From Cryobacterium frigoriphilum (GTDB taxonomy: Bacteria > Actinomycetota > Actinomycetes > Actinomycetales > Microbacteriaceae), in NCBI RefSeq assembly GCF_004403305.1, contig NZ_SOHE01000091.1, positions 1-44,127 of the forward strand: 44,127 nucleotides of DNA. The letters run 5' to 3'. Under the pieces are notes generated by a model, which worked only from the letters and a program-made list of their open reading frames with translations, was not told the DNA's origin and did no database searches. Shown here piece after piece: positions 7,425 to 15,104 of the stretch (position 1 is its first letter; each line of letters opens with the position of its first letter). The translations under genes and the position numbers were made by a program.

Positions 7425-8687
7425 ATGAACGGCCCCACCGACGAGAACACTCCACCCCAGCAAAAGGAACCGCCTGACCACCGTCACGTCGACGATGACG
7501 GGCGCCGGGACATCCGCCGCCAACGTCAGGCCGAAAACCGGCGCAAATGGGCGGCCGAAAACCCCGATCGAGTGCGCGAGTTGAATCGGCTCTGGCGGGT
7601 GGAACACCTCGAGCACGCCCGGCAGCAGAACCGAGAGTCAATGCGTCGAGCCGCGGCGCGCCGACGGCGTCAGGAGGAGGTGCGGGCCCGGGGGAGGGAG
7701 CGCGCGAAGCTCTGGCGCGAGGAGCATCCCGAGCGCAGGCGCGAGTATCAGCAGCGGTGGGTCGAACAGAATCGCGACAAGATCCGCGAGTATTACCAGC
7801 GGTACTACGAGCACCACCGCGACGAGGTCAACGCCCGCGCCATCGCCCGCCGCGATGCCGACCCCGAACGCACGAGGCAGATCACGAAGGCATGGGCCGA
7901 ACGCAACAAGGAGCGCCGAGCCGCATGGCAGCGCACCCGACGCAGCGACCCCGACATCTACCAGGCGGAACTCGCAGCGAACGCCGCCGCGCGGCGCCTC
8001 AAGCGCCAGCTCAGCGGTCTGGGCCTGCCGCCGAAGCAGCTGCACCCGTCCACCGCTGCCGAGCGACGGTTGAATGATCGCGAGGCGGATGCCTACTTCG
8101 CCGACCCCGCGCAGCCCGAGCATGTGCGCCAGTTCACCGTGTTCGCGGAGTCGCTGACGGAGCTGATGCTCAAGAACGGCGACCATCTTCGCGAAATCGG
8201 CAACGCTTACGTGGCCAACCGCGCGCGGATGGGCCTGCCGCCGGTTGCGGTCGAGAGTGTCGCTTATGGCCGCGCCGTCGAGCTCGTCATGCAGCGGATG
8301 CGCCGGGTCGACCTCCTGACCGGTCGCGACGTCGCCGCCGCGGTCAGGAGCACCCAGGCGGAGGCCCCACGTATTGAGCGGCAACGGCAGTTCGATGGTC
8401 TTGTGAAGGGCATTGTGGCGCACATGCACCGCAACAGTGTGCGTCTGCGCGCCGACGCCGAGATGGAGAACAAGGCGCGAGCTCACCGCGGGAAGCCGCA
8501 GGTACCGGCTGAGGTCTTGGTCGTGCAGATCGCGATGAAACAAGTCAGCGAGCGCGTGCCCACGAACCGACTGACCGCGGACGACGCACGCGAGGCCGCC
8601 CGCATCATCGGGCGCCACGTTTCGGCAACACCTGACACACGCCGAGCCTCGGTGGGGTCGCCAGCTCAAGGGCGATCGCTCGGGTAG
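7425..8687 (+). CDS. Trp/Arg repeat protein with helical C-terminal domain
   Basis: 420 residues. From about residue 30 to 175 it is built of short degenerate repeats of about 13-17 residues around W...NP(D/E)R...(Y/L)...W or Q, for example KWAAENPDRVRELNRLWR, LWREEHPERRREYQQRW and AWAERNKERRAAW. They are very rich in Arg, Glu and Trp and likely form a long charged helix or helical repeat. The C-terminal half (about 200-400) is a different, mainly helical domain with FTVFAESLTELMLKNGD and RADAEMENKARAH. Similar N-terminal repeats occur in mobile-element proteins of unknown role. It may bind nucleic acid; that is inference from charge only. A 439-codon antisense frame over it is a GC shadow. 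Confidence 0.65.
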   Translation: MNGPTDENTPPQQKEPPDHRHVDDDGRRDIRRQRQAENRRKWAAENPDRVRELNRLWRVEHLEHARQQNRESMRRAAARRRRQEEVRARGRERAKLWREEHPERRREYQQRWVEQNRDKIREYYQRYYEHHRDEVNARAIARRDADPERTRQITKAWAERNKERRAAWQRTRRSDPDIYQAELAANAAARRLKRQLSGLGLPPKQLHPSTAAERRLNDREADAYFADPAQPEHVRQFTVFAESLTELMLKNGDHLREIGNAYVANRARMGLPPVAVESVAYGRAVELVMQRMRRVDLLTGRDVAAAVRSTQAEAPRIERQRQFDGLVKGIVAHMHRNSVRLRADAEMENKARAHRGKPQVPAEVLVVQIAMKQVSERVPTNRLTADDAREAARIIGRHVSATPDTRRASVGSPAQGRSLG

Positions 8688-8748
8688 GTGCCGTCGATCA
8701 GTGACAGGTGGGCTGGGGGAGTCGAGTCGGGCTAACCAACTGTCACGA

Positions 8749-9192
8749 TCAGAGTGAGATTCCTCGTCGTGGCGTCTCATGGGGGAGGCCATCGAATCGA
8801 CGGTCAGAGTCACTCCTGGCCGCCAGAGGCTTCTTCGGCGCGACCGCGGGGTGCCAAGCGATTTGCCCCGAATGCCGGGAAGCGACATCCAGATCATCCT
8901 CGATTGAACGCAGGTGCCGGGCCGCCTCGCGCAATGCCTCGGCGGCACGGTCCGCATGTGCAGCGCCGGCCACGCTGTCGCCCGCGTCCGTGTATGCCCG
9001 GTCGCGATGGTCGAGATGAGCGGATGCGATCTGATCGAGCACCTGGCCCAGTGAATGAGCAGCCGCGATCAGGTTGCCGAGCACATCGTAGGTCTGCGCT
9101 GGAGCATCAAAGACGCGGGTGGCGTGTGCCAAAGTGCGCATCGACTCGCTGACGGCGTCACCGGCGGATATAAGATCTTGGAATGTAGGCAT
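8749..9192 (-). CDS. Hypothetical helical protein
   Basis: 147 residues from ATG 9192, with GAGGAGGA six bases upstream on the minus strand; longer upstream readings are not supported. Predicted all-helical with heptad-like spacing (ISAGDAVSESMRTLAHATRVF, DRAAEALREAARHLRSIEDDL). No signal peptide or metal motif. Converges with the Trp/Arg repeat gene (8687). Not recognised. Confidence 0.5.
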   Translation of the reverse strand: MPTFQDLISAGDAVSESMRTLAHATRVFDAPAQTYDVLGNLIAAAHSLGQVLDQIASAHLDHRDRAYTDAGDSVAGAAHADRAAEALREAARHLRSIEDDLDVASRHSGQIAWHPAVAPKKPLAARSDSDRRFDGLPHETPRRGISL

Positions 9193-9385
9193 GAGTCCTC
9201 CTCGACGAATGAGCTCGCCCATAAGGTGCGCGTCGTTTACCCGCCCCCTCCATATGCTCGGGACCCGCCTCATCGATGCCTGAGGCTACTGAGTCGCATC
9301 CGGTCTCCGTCGCCGTCATATAGCCACATTTGGATGACGTTGGTCCCTGCCCTGCCACCGCGTCTGAGGGAGTTGAAGATTTCGG

Positions 9386-9446
9386 CCGGGTACTAGACTG
9401 CGAGTACCTCTCCGAGGCCGCCAGGCGGTCGCTGTCTAGTACCCGG
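9386..9446. repeat. 13-bp inverted repeat enclosing two hairpins
   Basis: CCGGGTACTAGAC (9386-9398) and its exact complement GTCTAGTACCCGG (9434-9446) bracket 35 bp. That interval holds two adjacent small hairpins, CCTC-TCC-GAGG (9407-9417) and CCGC-CAG-GCGG (9418-9428). Together they could form a three-way-junction RNA or a DNA cruciform. It lies in the gap between divergent genes, 107 bp before the start at 9553, with no U-tract, so it is not an ordinary terminator. Confidence 0.6.
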
Positions 9447-9552
9447 GAGGTAGAATGCCTGATCAGACGGCATTTTTGCACCTAAGCCCCGCGAGTGTTC
9501 GAATCTTTCTACCGGCTCAACCCTGGCTCGTGCGGGATATTCCGGTAACTTG

Positions 9553-10305
9553 ATGGTAGAGTGGACGCAAGCAACGCGGGTAACTCGCTCGAATAAGAGA
9601 TTATTCTTGCCAGTGAGGCGTTATGCCCCAGATGTCTATGGACTGCCTGGGGCTGCTTACTTTAAGTCACCAATTGGGGAAGTCATCCGAGATATTCTCG
9701 CGCAGCACTACAAGGCCAACAGTAGGCCCGTAGCGTTTCTCGACGAGAGTTTTGAGACCGGGGCTTTCGACACCTTCTACGTAGTCGCTGTTGCTGTTGT
9801 AAATGTCGACGACCTGACGGAATCACGCGAAGCACTGCGCGAATTCTACGGGGGTGACGCGCTGCACGCTGCTCCGATGTTTGCCCGCAGGGAAGTAGCA
9901 ACTCTCCGCCAAGCCACAACGTTGGTGGCGAGCCAGAGTGATGGACTCGACATCGTTGTCTGTGCGCCGATTGCTGACGGTGACAGTCGTGACGTTGCAC
10001 GCGCCAGGTGCCTCGGCGTTGCCGCCGCGAAGGTCCATAAAGACTTCGGCACTCAGCTCTTCGTTCTAGACTCGCTCAGCACGCCAACCGAAAACAAACT
10101 AGATCAGAGAACTTTCAGCGACTTGCGGCGGAAGACCGTCAACGGATTGCACCGCGACACGGTCGCGCACCATTGTCGTCCTTCTTCGGAGTTGCTCTTG
10201 GGGTTGCCGGACGTATTGGCATGGTCGTATCGGCAGGAACACGTCCGTGACGACCGGTCGTGGTTCGACCCCATGCGTGAATTCACGGACATTACGATTC
10301 TCTGA
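9553..10305 (+). CDS. DUF3800-like protein
   Basis: 250 residues from the ATG; a TTG directly before it could also start. The core VAFLDESFETGAFDTFYVVAVAVVNV (about residues 60-86) has the LDES...(F/Y)..A..VV pattern of DUF3800, a family with an RNase H-like fold common on mobile and defence regions. A later part reads LLLGLPDVLAWSYRQEHVRDDRSWFDPMRE, matching the D..AW segment often found near the end of that family. Biochemical role is not known. It is the last gene before the first tRNA-Gln repeat, so it belongs to the element left of the copper island. Confidence 0.55.
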   Translation: MVEWTQATRVTRSNKRLFLPVRRYAPDVYGLPGAAYFKSPIGEVIRDILAQHYKANSRPVAFLDESFETGAFDTFYVVAVAVVNVDDLTESREALREFYGGDALHAAPMFARREVATLRQATTLVASQSDGLDIVVCAPIADGDSRDVARARCLGVAAAKVHKDFGTQLFVLDSLSTPTENKLDQRTFSDLRRKTVNGLHRDTVAHHCRPSSELLLGLPDVLAWSYRQEHVRDDRSWFDPMREFTDITIL

Positions 10306-10404
10306 ACGGCTGGCGAAGACTCTAAGACGCGGGGATCAACTTCGAACCCGAACTCTCCGGGGCGAAATGTGAGCGCAAGCCGCATTTCCACCTTCCTTCA
10401 CGGA

Positions 10405-10627
10405 GCCTTGCCGGTGTCGTGGCGCGCCGTACCGGGCGATTTCAACGTGACCAGAAACTAACCAGAAACCCATAAATTGACCAGAATCACCGTAGGTCTC
10501 CGTTCCGGCGCGTACCCTCAATGCCATGACATCCGCGGAATCCCGCGGAATTCTGCCTCATTTGCAGGTGTGCCGAACCACCCCGGAGGCTTTCAGTTGT
10601 TCTTGGTTCGAGTCCAGGTACCCCAGC
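10405..10627. repeat. Direct repeat copy 1: tRNA-Gln 3' half attachment site with arm sequences
   Basis: Nearly identical to 29887-30111. In order it holds GCC(T)GCCGGTGTCGTGG, three ACCAGAA motifs (10450-10486), two CCGCGGAAT motifs (about 10533-10552), GCCTCATTTG, and then a tRNA-like end from 10592 to 10626. That end has a T-arm GGTTCGAGTCC and the 3' acceptor strand TACCCCAG, which with the preceding CAGTTGTTCTT matches the 3' half of actinobacterial tRNA-Gln. The 5' half of the tRNA is absent, so this is an attachment-site scar and not a functional tRNA. Confidence 0.8.
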
Positions 10628-10639
10628 TTGAAGTAGAAT

Positions 10640-10660
10640 CCCCGTTCACGCGGGGGTTTT
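10640..10660 (+). terminator. Rho-independent terminator after the tRNA-Gln scar
   Basis: CCCCG, a six-base loop, then CGGGG and G-TTTT. It probably belonged to the tRNA-Gln transcription unit and was carried with the attachment site. Confidence 0.6.
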
Positions 10661-10921
10661 CGCGTTAACGATCACGCACCGCCTAGTGTCCGATTTCCGC
10701 TAGCGAGCCAGGCTCGTCAGCCGTGCTTAGCGGCAAATTCCCTCATCTCCGTTTGCCGATGACTAAAGAACGCATTGTTCTTTGTTCGAGTCCACGTTCC
10801 GTAGACCGCTCACGGGGTCCTCGATGCCCGCGGTGGTTCCTGACTGGCCTGCATGAGGGCGCAAACCGGCGGATCGTGACAATCTATTTCACCCAGTGAT
10901 CCGCAGGCAGCCTCTTTTCTC
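10661..10921. other. Intergenic with a degenerate third attachment-like copy
   Basis: No gene. Positions 10775-10804 match the tRNA-Gln 3' end of copy 1 at 25 of 30 bases (TTGTTCTTTGTTCGAGTCCA and so on), preceded by CCTCAT...TGCCGA at a spacing like the true copies. It may be an older, decayed integration scar. Confidence 0.45.
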
Positions 10922-12160
10922 TCAGGCCGCGATTGGTAGATCGACGGGTGGCGAAGATGTTGGCTGTGTCGTCCACGCCCGATGCGCAATGACGCCCGCG
11001 AGTATTGCAATGCCGGCGAGCACGGCAGCAGTAGGGGCCAACCCGAGTACGGCGCCGAGTATCCCGGCCAGAGGGTAGGTCGCGATGAAGCAGGCGTGAG
11101 AGAGCGAGAACTGTGCGGCAAAGACGGCTGGCCGATTCGTCTCCTCGGACGAGCGGCGCAATAGTCGTGCCGACGGCGTCAGAATGAGTGCGGTCGCGGC
11201 GCCGAGCACGAACCAGATAACGAGGAGACCAAACCACGTCTGGGTTGTCGCAGGCGCGATAGTCACACCGGCGAGGGCCAGAAGCCCCACGGGCAACGTC
11301 GCACAGCCGAGCAGCATGACGCTTCGGTCGGCATAGCGCTCGAGCACCCGCGGCAGCGCGAGTGCGACGAGCATGGATCCGAATCCGTAGCAGGCCAGGG
11401 CGAGAGCGAAGTCGGACTGAGCGCGGCCGAAATGGTTTTGCACGAGTACGACGGTGTTGACGATGACCATGCCGGTCGAGGTGGCGACGACCATGTTCAT
11501 GGCCAGCAGGGCGCGCAATTCCGGGGTGCGCCAGAAGACGCGTCCACCACGGGTGAGGCGCTCCCAGAACGGTGTCGAAGCGGAAAAATTGTGTGCCGGC
11601 AGGGTCGCTGTGAGCACGAGCAGGGCGGAGCCCGCGAAGCCGATCACAGTTCCGATGAATAGCGAGTGATAGCTGATTACGGTCAACAGGGCGGCGGCGA
11701 GAATCGGGCTCAGGAGCGATTCAAGATCGTAGGCCAGACGGGACAGGGAAAGTGCGCGGGTGTAGTCCTTCTCCTTGGGCAGCACGGCCGGGATGAGAGC
11801 CTGAAATGCCGGGGTGAACGTGGCCGAGGCGGCCTGCAGTACGAAGATGAGCACGTAGATCTGCCAGGCCTCGGTGACGAACGGCAGCGAGAGGGCGACG
11901 ATGGCGCGAAGCACATCCGCTGACACCAATAGAGTTTTGCGCGGCACGTGCGCCGTGAGTGCGGAGACCACGGGGGCAACGCCGACATAGGCGAGCATCT
12001 TAATGGTCAGTGCGATGCCGAGTACGATGCCGGCGTCACCGCCAGCCAGGTCGTACGCGAGCAGGGCTAACGCCACGGTAAGCAGCCCCGTGCCGATCAG
12101 TGCCACGATCTGTGCGCCGAACAATCGGCGATACGTCCGGTTGCGTAGAACCTCAAGCAT
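10922..12160 (-). CDS. MFS efflux transporter linked to ArsR regulator
   Basis: 412 residues with about 12 hydrophobic segments, in the MFS_3 / enterobactin-exporter-like branch. The start is taken as ATG 12160 (MLEVLRNRTYRRLFGAQ), which overlaps the arsR stop by eight bases; upstream in-frame ATGs would lie deep inside arsR. Motif-A-like HVPRKTLLVSADVLRAIVA follows TM2-3. The tight arsR-MFS pair is common in actinobacteria and is usually metal-induced, so the likely role is export of a metal or metal complex across the cytoplasmic membrane. The ion cannot be read from sequence. Confidence 0.85.
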   Translation of the reverse strand: MLEVLRNRTYRRLFGAQIVALIGTGLLTVALALLAYDLAGGDAGIVLGIALTIKMLAYVGVAPVVSALTAHVPRKTLLVSADVLRAIVALSLPFVTEAWQIYVLIFVLQAASATFTPAFQALIPAVLPKEKDYTRALSLSRLAYDLESLLSPILAAALLTVISYHSLFIGTVIGFAGSALLVLTATLPAHNFSASTPFWERLTRGGRVFWRTPELRALLAMNMVVATSTGMVIVNTVVLVQNHFGRAQSDFALALACYGFGSMLVALALPRVLERYADRSVMLLGCATLPVGLLALAGVTIAPATTQTWFGLLVIWFVLGAATALILTPSARLLRRSSEETNRPAVFAAQFSLSHACFIATYPLAGILGAVLGLAPTAAVLAGIAILAGVIAHRAWTTQPTSSPPVDLPIAA

Positions 12161-12545
12161 GAGTGCCCGCAGTGTGAGCGTCGGCAGCCCGCTCGAGCGG
12201 ATGCCGGTGGTGCGCGGGCGTTCCCTCGACGACATGCTCAGCCTGGAAAATTGCATCCGCGACGAGCTGGCGGGCGTGCTCGTTGGCCAGACGATAGAAC
12301 ACTCGCGTGCCCTCGCGGCGGGTGGCCACGATGCGCCCGAGGCGCAGCTTCGCGAGGTGCTGGGAGACGGCGGCTTGAGACTTCTCGACCGTCTCGGCGA
12401 GCTGGTTCACCGACAACTCCGTGTCGCGCAGGGCCAGAATGATGCGAATTCGCGTGGCATCGGCGAGCATTGCGAAGACCTCGACCGCCAGCTCGACGTA
12501 CTCCCCATCAGGATTGAGTGTGCACATCTTCTTATCTGCATTCAT
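12153..12545 (-). CDS. ArsR/SmtB-family metal-sensing repressor
   Basis: 130 residues from ATG 12545 (MNADKKMCTL); longer frames include untranslated DNA. A winged helix covers about residues 20-95, with the recognition helix in KSQAAVSQHLAKLRLGRIV. The alpha5 helix reads NEHARQLVADAIFQAEH. Compared with the CzrA/SmtB zinc site it keeps two His positions but has Asn and Phe at the other two, so the classic alpha5 site is incomplete. A His-rich tail (TPAHHRH...AHTAGTHA) and an N-terminal Cys could supply extra ligands, as in NmtR/KmtR-type nickel/cobalt sensors. Likely represses itself and the downstream MFS gene through the palindrome at its start codon. Confidence 0.88.
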   Translation of the reverse strand: MNADKKMCTLNPDGEYVELAVEVFAMLADATRIRIILALRDTELSVNQLAETVEKSQAAVSQHLAKLRLGRIVATRREGTRVFYRLANEHARQLVADAIFQAEHVVEGTPAHHRHPLERAADAHTAGTHA

Positions 12546-12553
12546 ACGCAGAT
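12534..12553. promoter_or_regulatory. Probable ArsR operator
   Basis: ATCTGC-N8-GCAGAT, a perfect 6-bp inverted repeat that spans the arsR start codon. ArsR/SmtB repressors commonly bind such imperfect palindromes near their own start. Confidence 0.5.
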
Positions 12554-12690
12554 TATTGCACAAGTGTTCGCGGGTTCGGTCAGATTTCGGTGAAGCCTGG
12601 CGCTGTGCATCAACACGAGGCCATACACACCGGTTCTTAGGCTTAGCGACGCCGACGGCCACAGGTTTCGGTAACGATTCCCCTGATGCT

Positions 12691-13794
12691 TTAGTGGTGC
12701 ATGCCTGCCATTCCGGGGCGGTCTTGTCCCTCTATGATCAGGCCGACAGACGGACTGGTCTGTATTGTCTGCTTGGTAAAGGTGATTCCGTTCGGCTTCG
12801 ACCCAACGGGGATGGTAGCCACTACAGACAGCGTGGTCAGATCAAGCACCGAGACGCTGTCGTCGAACATGTTTGTGATGTAGGCGTGGCGGCTCGTTGG
12901 GTCGATGACGACGCCGTGTGCGCCGGCACCGGTCTTGACGGTTTGAACGACATCAAACGTTGCAGTGTCGATGATCGAGACCGTGTTGCTGGATTGTTTT
13001 TCGGTGCCTTGGTTGGCGACGAGAAGGTACTTTCCATCGGGACTTGCGAAGGTCTGTATGGGGCCCGTTCCCGTCGGAGTCGTGGCGACGAGTTGGCGGG
13101 TGCTTGTGTCAACTTTAGCCACGGCATTGTCACCGTTCAGCGAGGTGTAAACGAACTTTCCGTCGGAGGAGAACGCCACCTGCGCTGGTGACTGGCCCAC
13201 TTCAATTTCATCGACCTGGATGTTGGTGGCCGTGTCGATAACGCTGAGCGTTGTCCCAGCAATGTTGGCCACGTAAACAGTGCTGCCGTCGGGGCTTGGT
13301 CGCAGTCCGTGTGGTCCGGCCCCGACGGGGATAGTGGCGATGGTCGTCATCGTGGCAATGTCAACGGCTGAAACGGTGTCGTCGGCGTTGTTGGTTGTAT
13401 AGGTGCGTGTGCCATCGGGTGTCACGATAACGTGGGCCGGCATGGTGCCTGTAGGGACCGTTCCGCGCACGTCGTTGTTTTTGGAATCGATTTCTACGGC
13501 CATTGATGTCGTGCCGCTCACTGCCCAAATGGAGCGACCGTCGGGCGAGGATTGCACGTTGTGCGGGCTCTCGATGCCTGTCAGGGTCGTCGCCACCTTA
13601 TTTGTTGCCGCGTCTATTGCGGTGAGGCTGGCGCCGTCTTCGTTCCCGACCCAGATCGTGCCCTCGACCATGTCGTCGTGTGGCGACGCCTGCGCGACAG
13701 AGGATCCGGTGTATAATGCCACGATCGCCGTCGTGGCAATAACGGCGGTCGCGACGACCAAGATGGTAGTGATGGCGAGCGTTCGTTTCTTCAT
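12691..13794 (-). CDS. Secreted YncE-like beta-propeller protein
   Basis: 367 residues. A Sec-type signal anchor (KKRTLAITTILVVATAVIATTAIVAL) is followed by about six or seven YVTN-type blades, each with (S/T)PDG and V.V.D..T, for example TPDGTRTYT, SPDGSTVYV and SPDGKYLLV. The C-terminus is Met/His-rich (GQDRPGMAGMHH), which could bind copper. YncE-type propellers are extracytoplasmic and often metal-regulated, but their biochemical role is unsettled. Monocistronic on the minus strand between arsR and the SHOCT gene. Confidence 0.78.
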   Translation of the reverse strand: MKKRTLAITTILVVATAVIATTAIVALYTGSSVAQASPHDDMVEGTIWVGNEDGASLTAIDAATNKVATTLTGIESPHNVQSSPDGRSIWAVSGTTSMAVEIDSKNNDVRGTVPTGTMPAHVIVTPDGTRTYTTNNADDTVSAVDIATMTTIATIPVGAGPHGLRPSPDGSTVYVANIAGTTLSVIDTATNIQVDEIEVGQSPAQVAFSSDGKFVYTSLNGDNAVAKVDTSTRQLVATTPTGTGPIQTFASPDGKYLLVANQGTEKQSSNTVSIIDTATFDVVQTVKTGAGAHGVVIDPTSRHAYITNMFDDSVSVLDLTTLSVVATIPVGSKPNGITFTKQTIQTSPSVGLIIEGQDRPGMAGMHH

Positions 13795-13941
13795 AGATGA
13801 TTTCTGTTTGGTATTACGTGGTTTCCGGGATTACGTGTGAGACTCTGCGCCCGCTGAGAATGCCGGAAGCCTAAGGAGAGCGGAACGTCACAGCGGTCAT
13901 ATGTTTCTCGGGCTGGGGCCCAGGACGGCGGGATGCGTTCT

Positions 13942-14199
13942 TTAGCGCACGGTATTGATCGTCGTGTTCAATTCCGTGTACGTGGCGATGTCGATCTCAC
14001 CCCTGGCAAGTCGCGCCTTCAACATGCCCGTCGGCGAATCGCATGCGAGTATTCGTGCTGTCGCGGCCGTGTCTGGGCGTCTGGACTGCGTGACCATTCC
14101 CATGATCATCCACGCAATGGCAACGATGAGAGTTACCCAGAACAGGATCATCAGGACCCAACCTGCGCCGTCCATAGTGCCTGTGTAATTTCCCATCAT
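13942..14199 (-). CDS. SHOCT-domain small membrane protein
   Basis: 85 residues: a hydrophobic segment (VLMILFWVTLIVAIAWMIMGM, about 15-35) and a C-terminal SHOCT motif, LKARLARGEIDIATYTEL. Proteins of this shape are frequent beside copper-resistance two-component systems in actinobacteria. It is divergent from the response regulator at 14367, sharing a 167-bp control region. Function unknown. Confidence 0.75.
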   Translation of the reverse strand: MMGNYTGTMDGAGWVLMILFWVTLIVAIAWMIMGMVTQSRRPDTAATARILACDSPTGMLKARLARGEIDIATYTELNTTINTVR

Positions 14200-14366
14200 G
14201 GTGTTTCCTTTCGTCTGGCGCCAGTGGCGCTCATATGCACAGTCTTTCGAACCCGCGTATGGAACTCCGAAAGGAATTGTGAAGTTTCCATGTTGTCTCG
14301 GCGACGGTCGGGCGCCGGGTTGAAAGCTCGTGCTCTGCCCTGCTGCTGGCGAGGGAGAATGAGATC

Positions 14367-15104
14367 ATGACGTCATCAACCATCAGCCCACATGCTTGTG
14401 TGGAGCCGCGGCCCAGGGTGCTGGTGGTTGACGATGAGTTGCCTCTGCTCAAGCTGGTCGCGGGGTACTTGGAACGAGATGGGTTCGACGTTGAGACTGC
14501 AGCAGACGGGCGGTCGGCTGTGACGAAGGCACGAGACTGGGCTCCGGCGATTATCGTTCTGGACCTGGGACTTCCGGTGATGGATGGCACTGAGGTCTGC
14601 CGGACCGTGCGCACCTTCAGCGATAGTTACATCATCATGCTCACGGCGCGTGTCGATGAGATCGACAAGCTGGTCGGACTTTCTGTGGGAGCGGATGACT
14701 ATCTGACGAAACCGTTCAGTCCACGTGAGCTCGTCGCGCGTGTCCGAGTGATGCTCCGGCGGCCCCGTCCCAGCGAGCAGGCCGAGGATCTCAGCACTCC
14801 GCCACTTGTCTTCAAATCCCTCCAGATTGATATCGCAGGCCGGGAAGTTCACCGACATGGTCAACCCGTGGACCTCACCCGCACCGAGTTTGATGTGCTG
14901 GCTGTGCTCGCTGGTCAGCCTCGTCTTGTTTTCTCGAGGCAGCAACTCATCGAGGCGGTGTGGGGCGGCGGTTGGATGAGTGATCCACACCTCGTGGATG
15001 TTCACATCGGGCACGTCCGTCGCAAGATCGGTGACGACCCATCTGCGTCGGCGTTCATTCGGACCGTGCGTGGGATCGGCTATCAGATGGGAGCGGGGGC
15101 GTGA
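14367..15104 (+). CDS. OmpR-family response regulator
   Basis: 245 residues. The receiver domain (about 15-132) has an acidic pocket D22/D23, phospho-acceptor D66 in IVLDLGLP, T93 and K115 (TKPF). The winged-helix Trans_reg_C domain (about 148-240) includes LTRTEFDVLAVLAGQPRLVFSR and VDVHIGHVRRKIGDD. It overlaps the kinase gene by four bases. Placement in the copper island suggests a CopRS/CusRS-like copper-responsive regulator of the neighbouring genes; the signal is inferred from context only. Confidence 0.9.
   Translation: MTSSTISPHACVEPRPRVLVVDDELPLLKLVAGYLERDGFDVETAADGRSAVTKARDWAPAIIVLDLGLPVMDGTEVCRTVRTFSDSYIIMLTARVDEIDKLVGLSVGADDYLTKPFSPRELVARVRVMLRRPRPSEQAEDLSTPPLVFKSLQIDIAGREVHRHGQPVDLTRTEFDVLAVLAGQPRLVFSRQQLIEAVWGGGWMSDPHLVDVHIGHVRRKIGDDPSASAFIRTVRGIGYQMGAGA

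Noticed and set aside
7638..8957. 439-codon minus-strand frame over the Trp/Arg repeat gene
   Set aside because: Composition is that of a shadow; the plus frame has a ribosome site and clear repeat structure.
10592..10626. Functional tRNA-Gln gene
   Set aside because: Only the 3' half is present; no 5' acceptor strand, D-arm or anticodon loop precedes it. The same holds at 30077-30110.
12153..12662. Longer ArsR start at 12662
   Set aside because: The extra 39 residues are unlike the family, and the frame would run through the probable promoter and operator.
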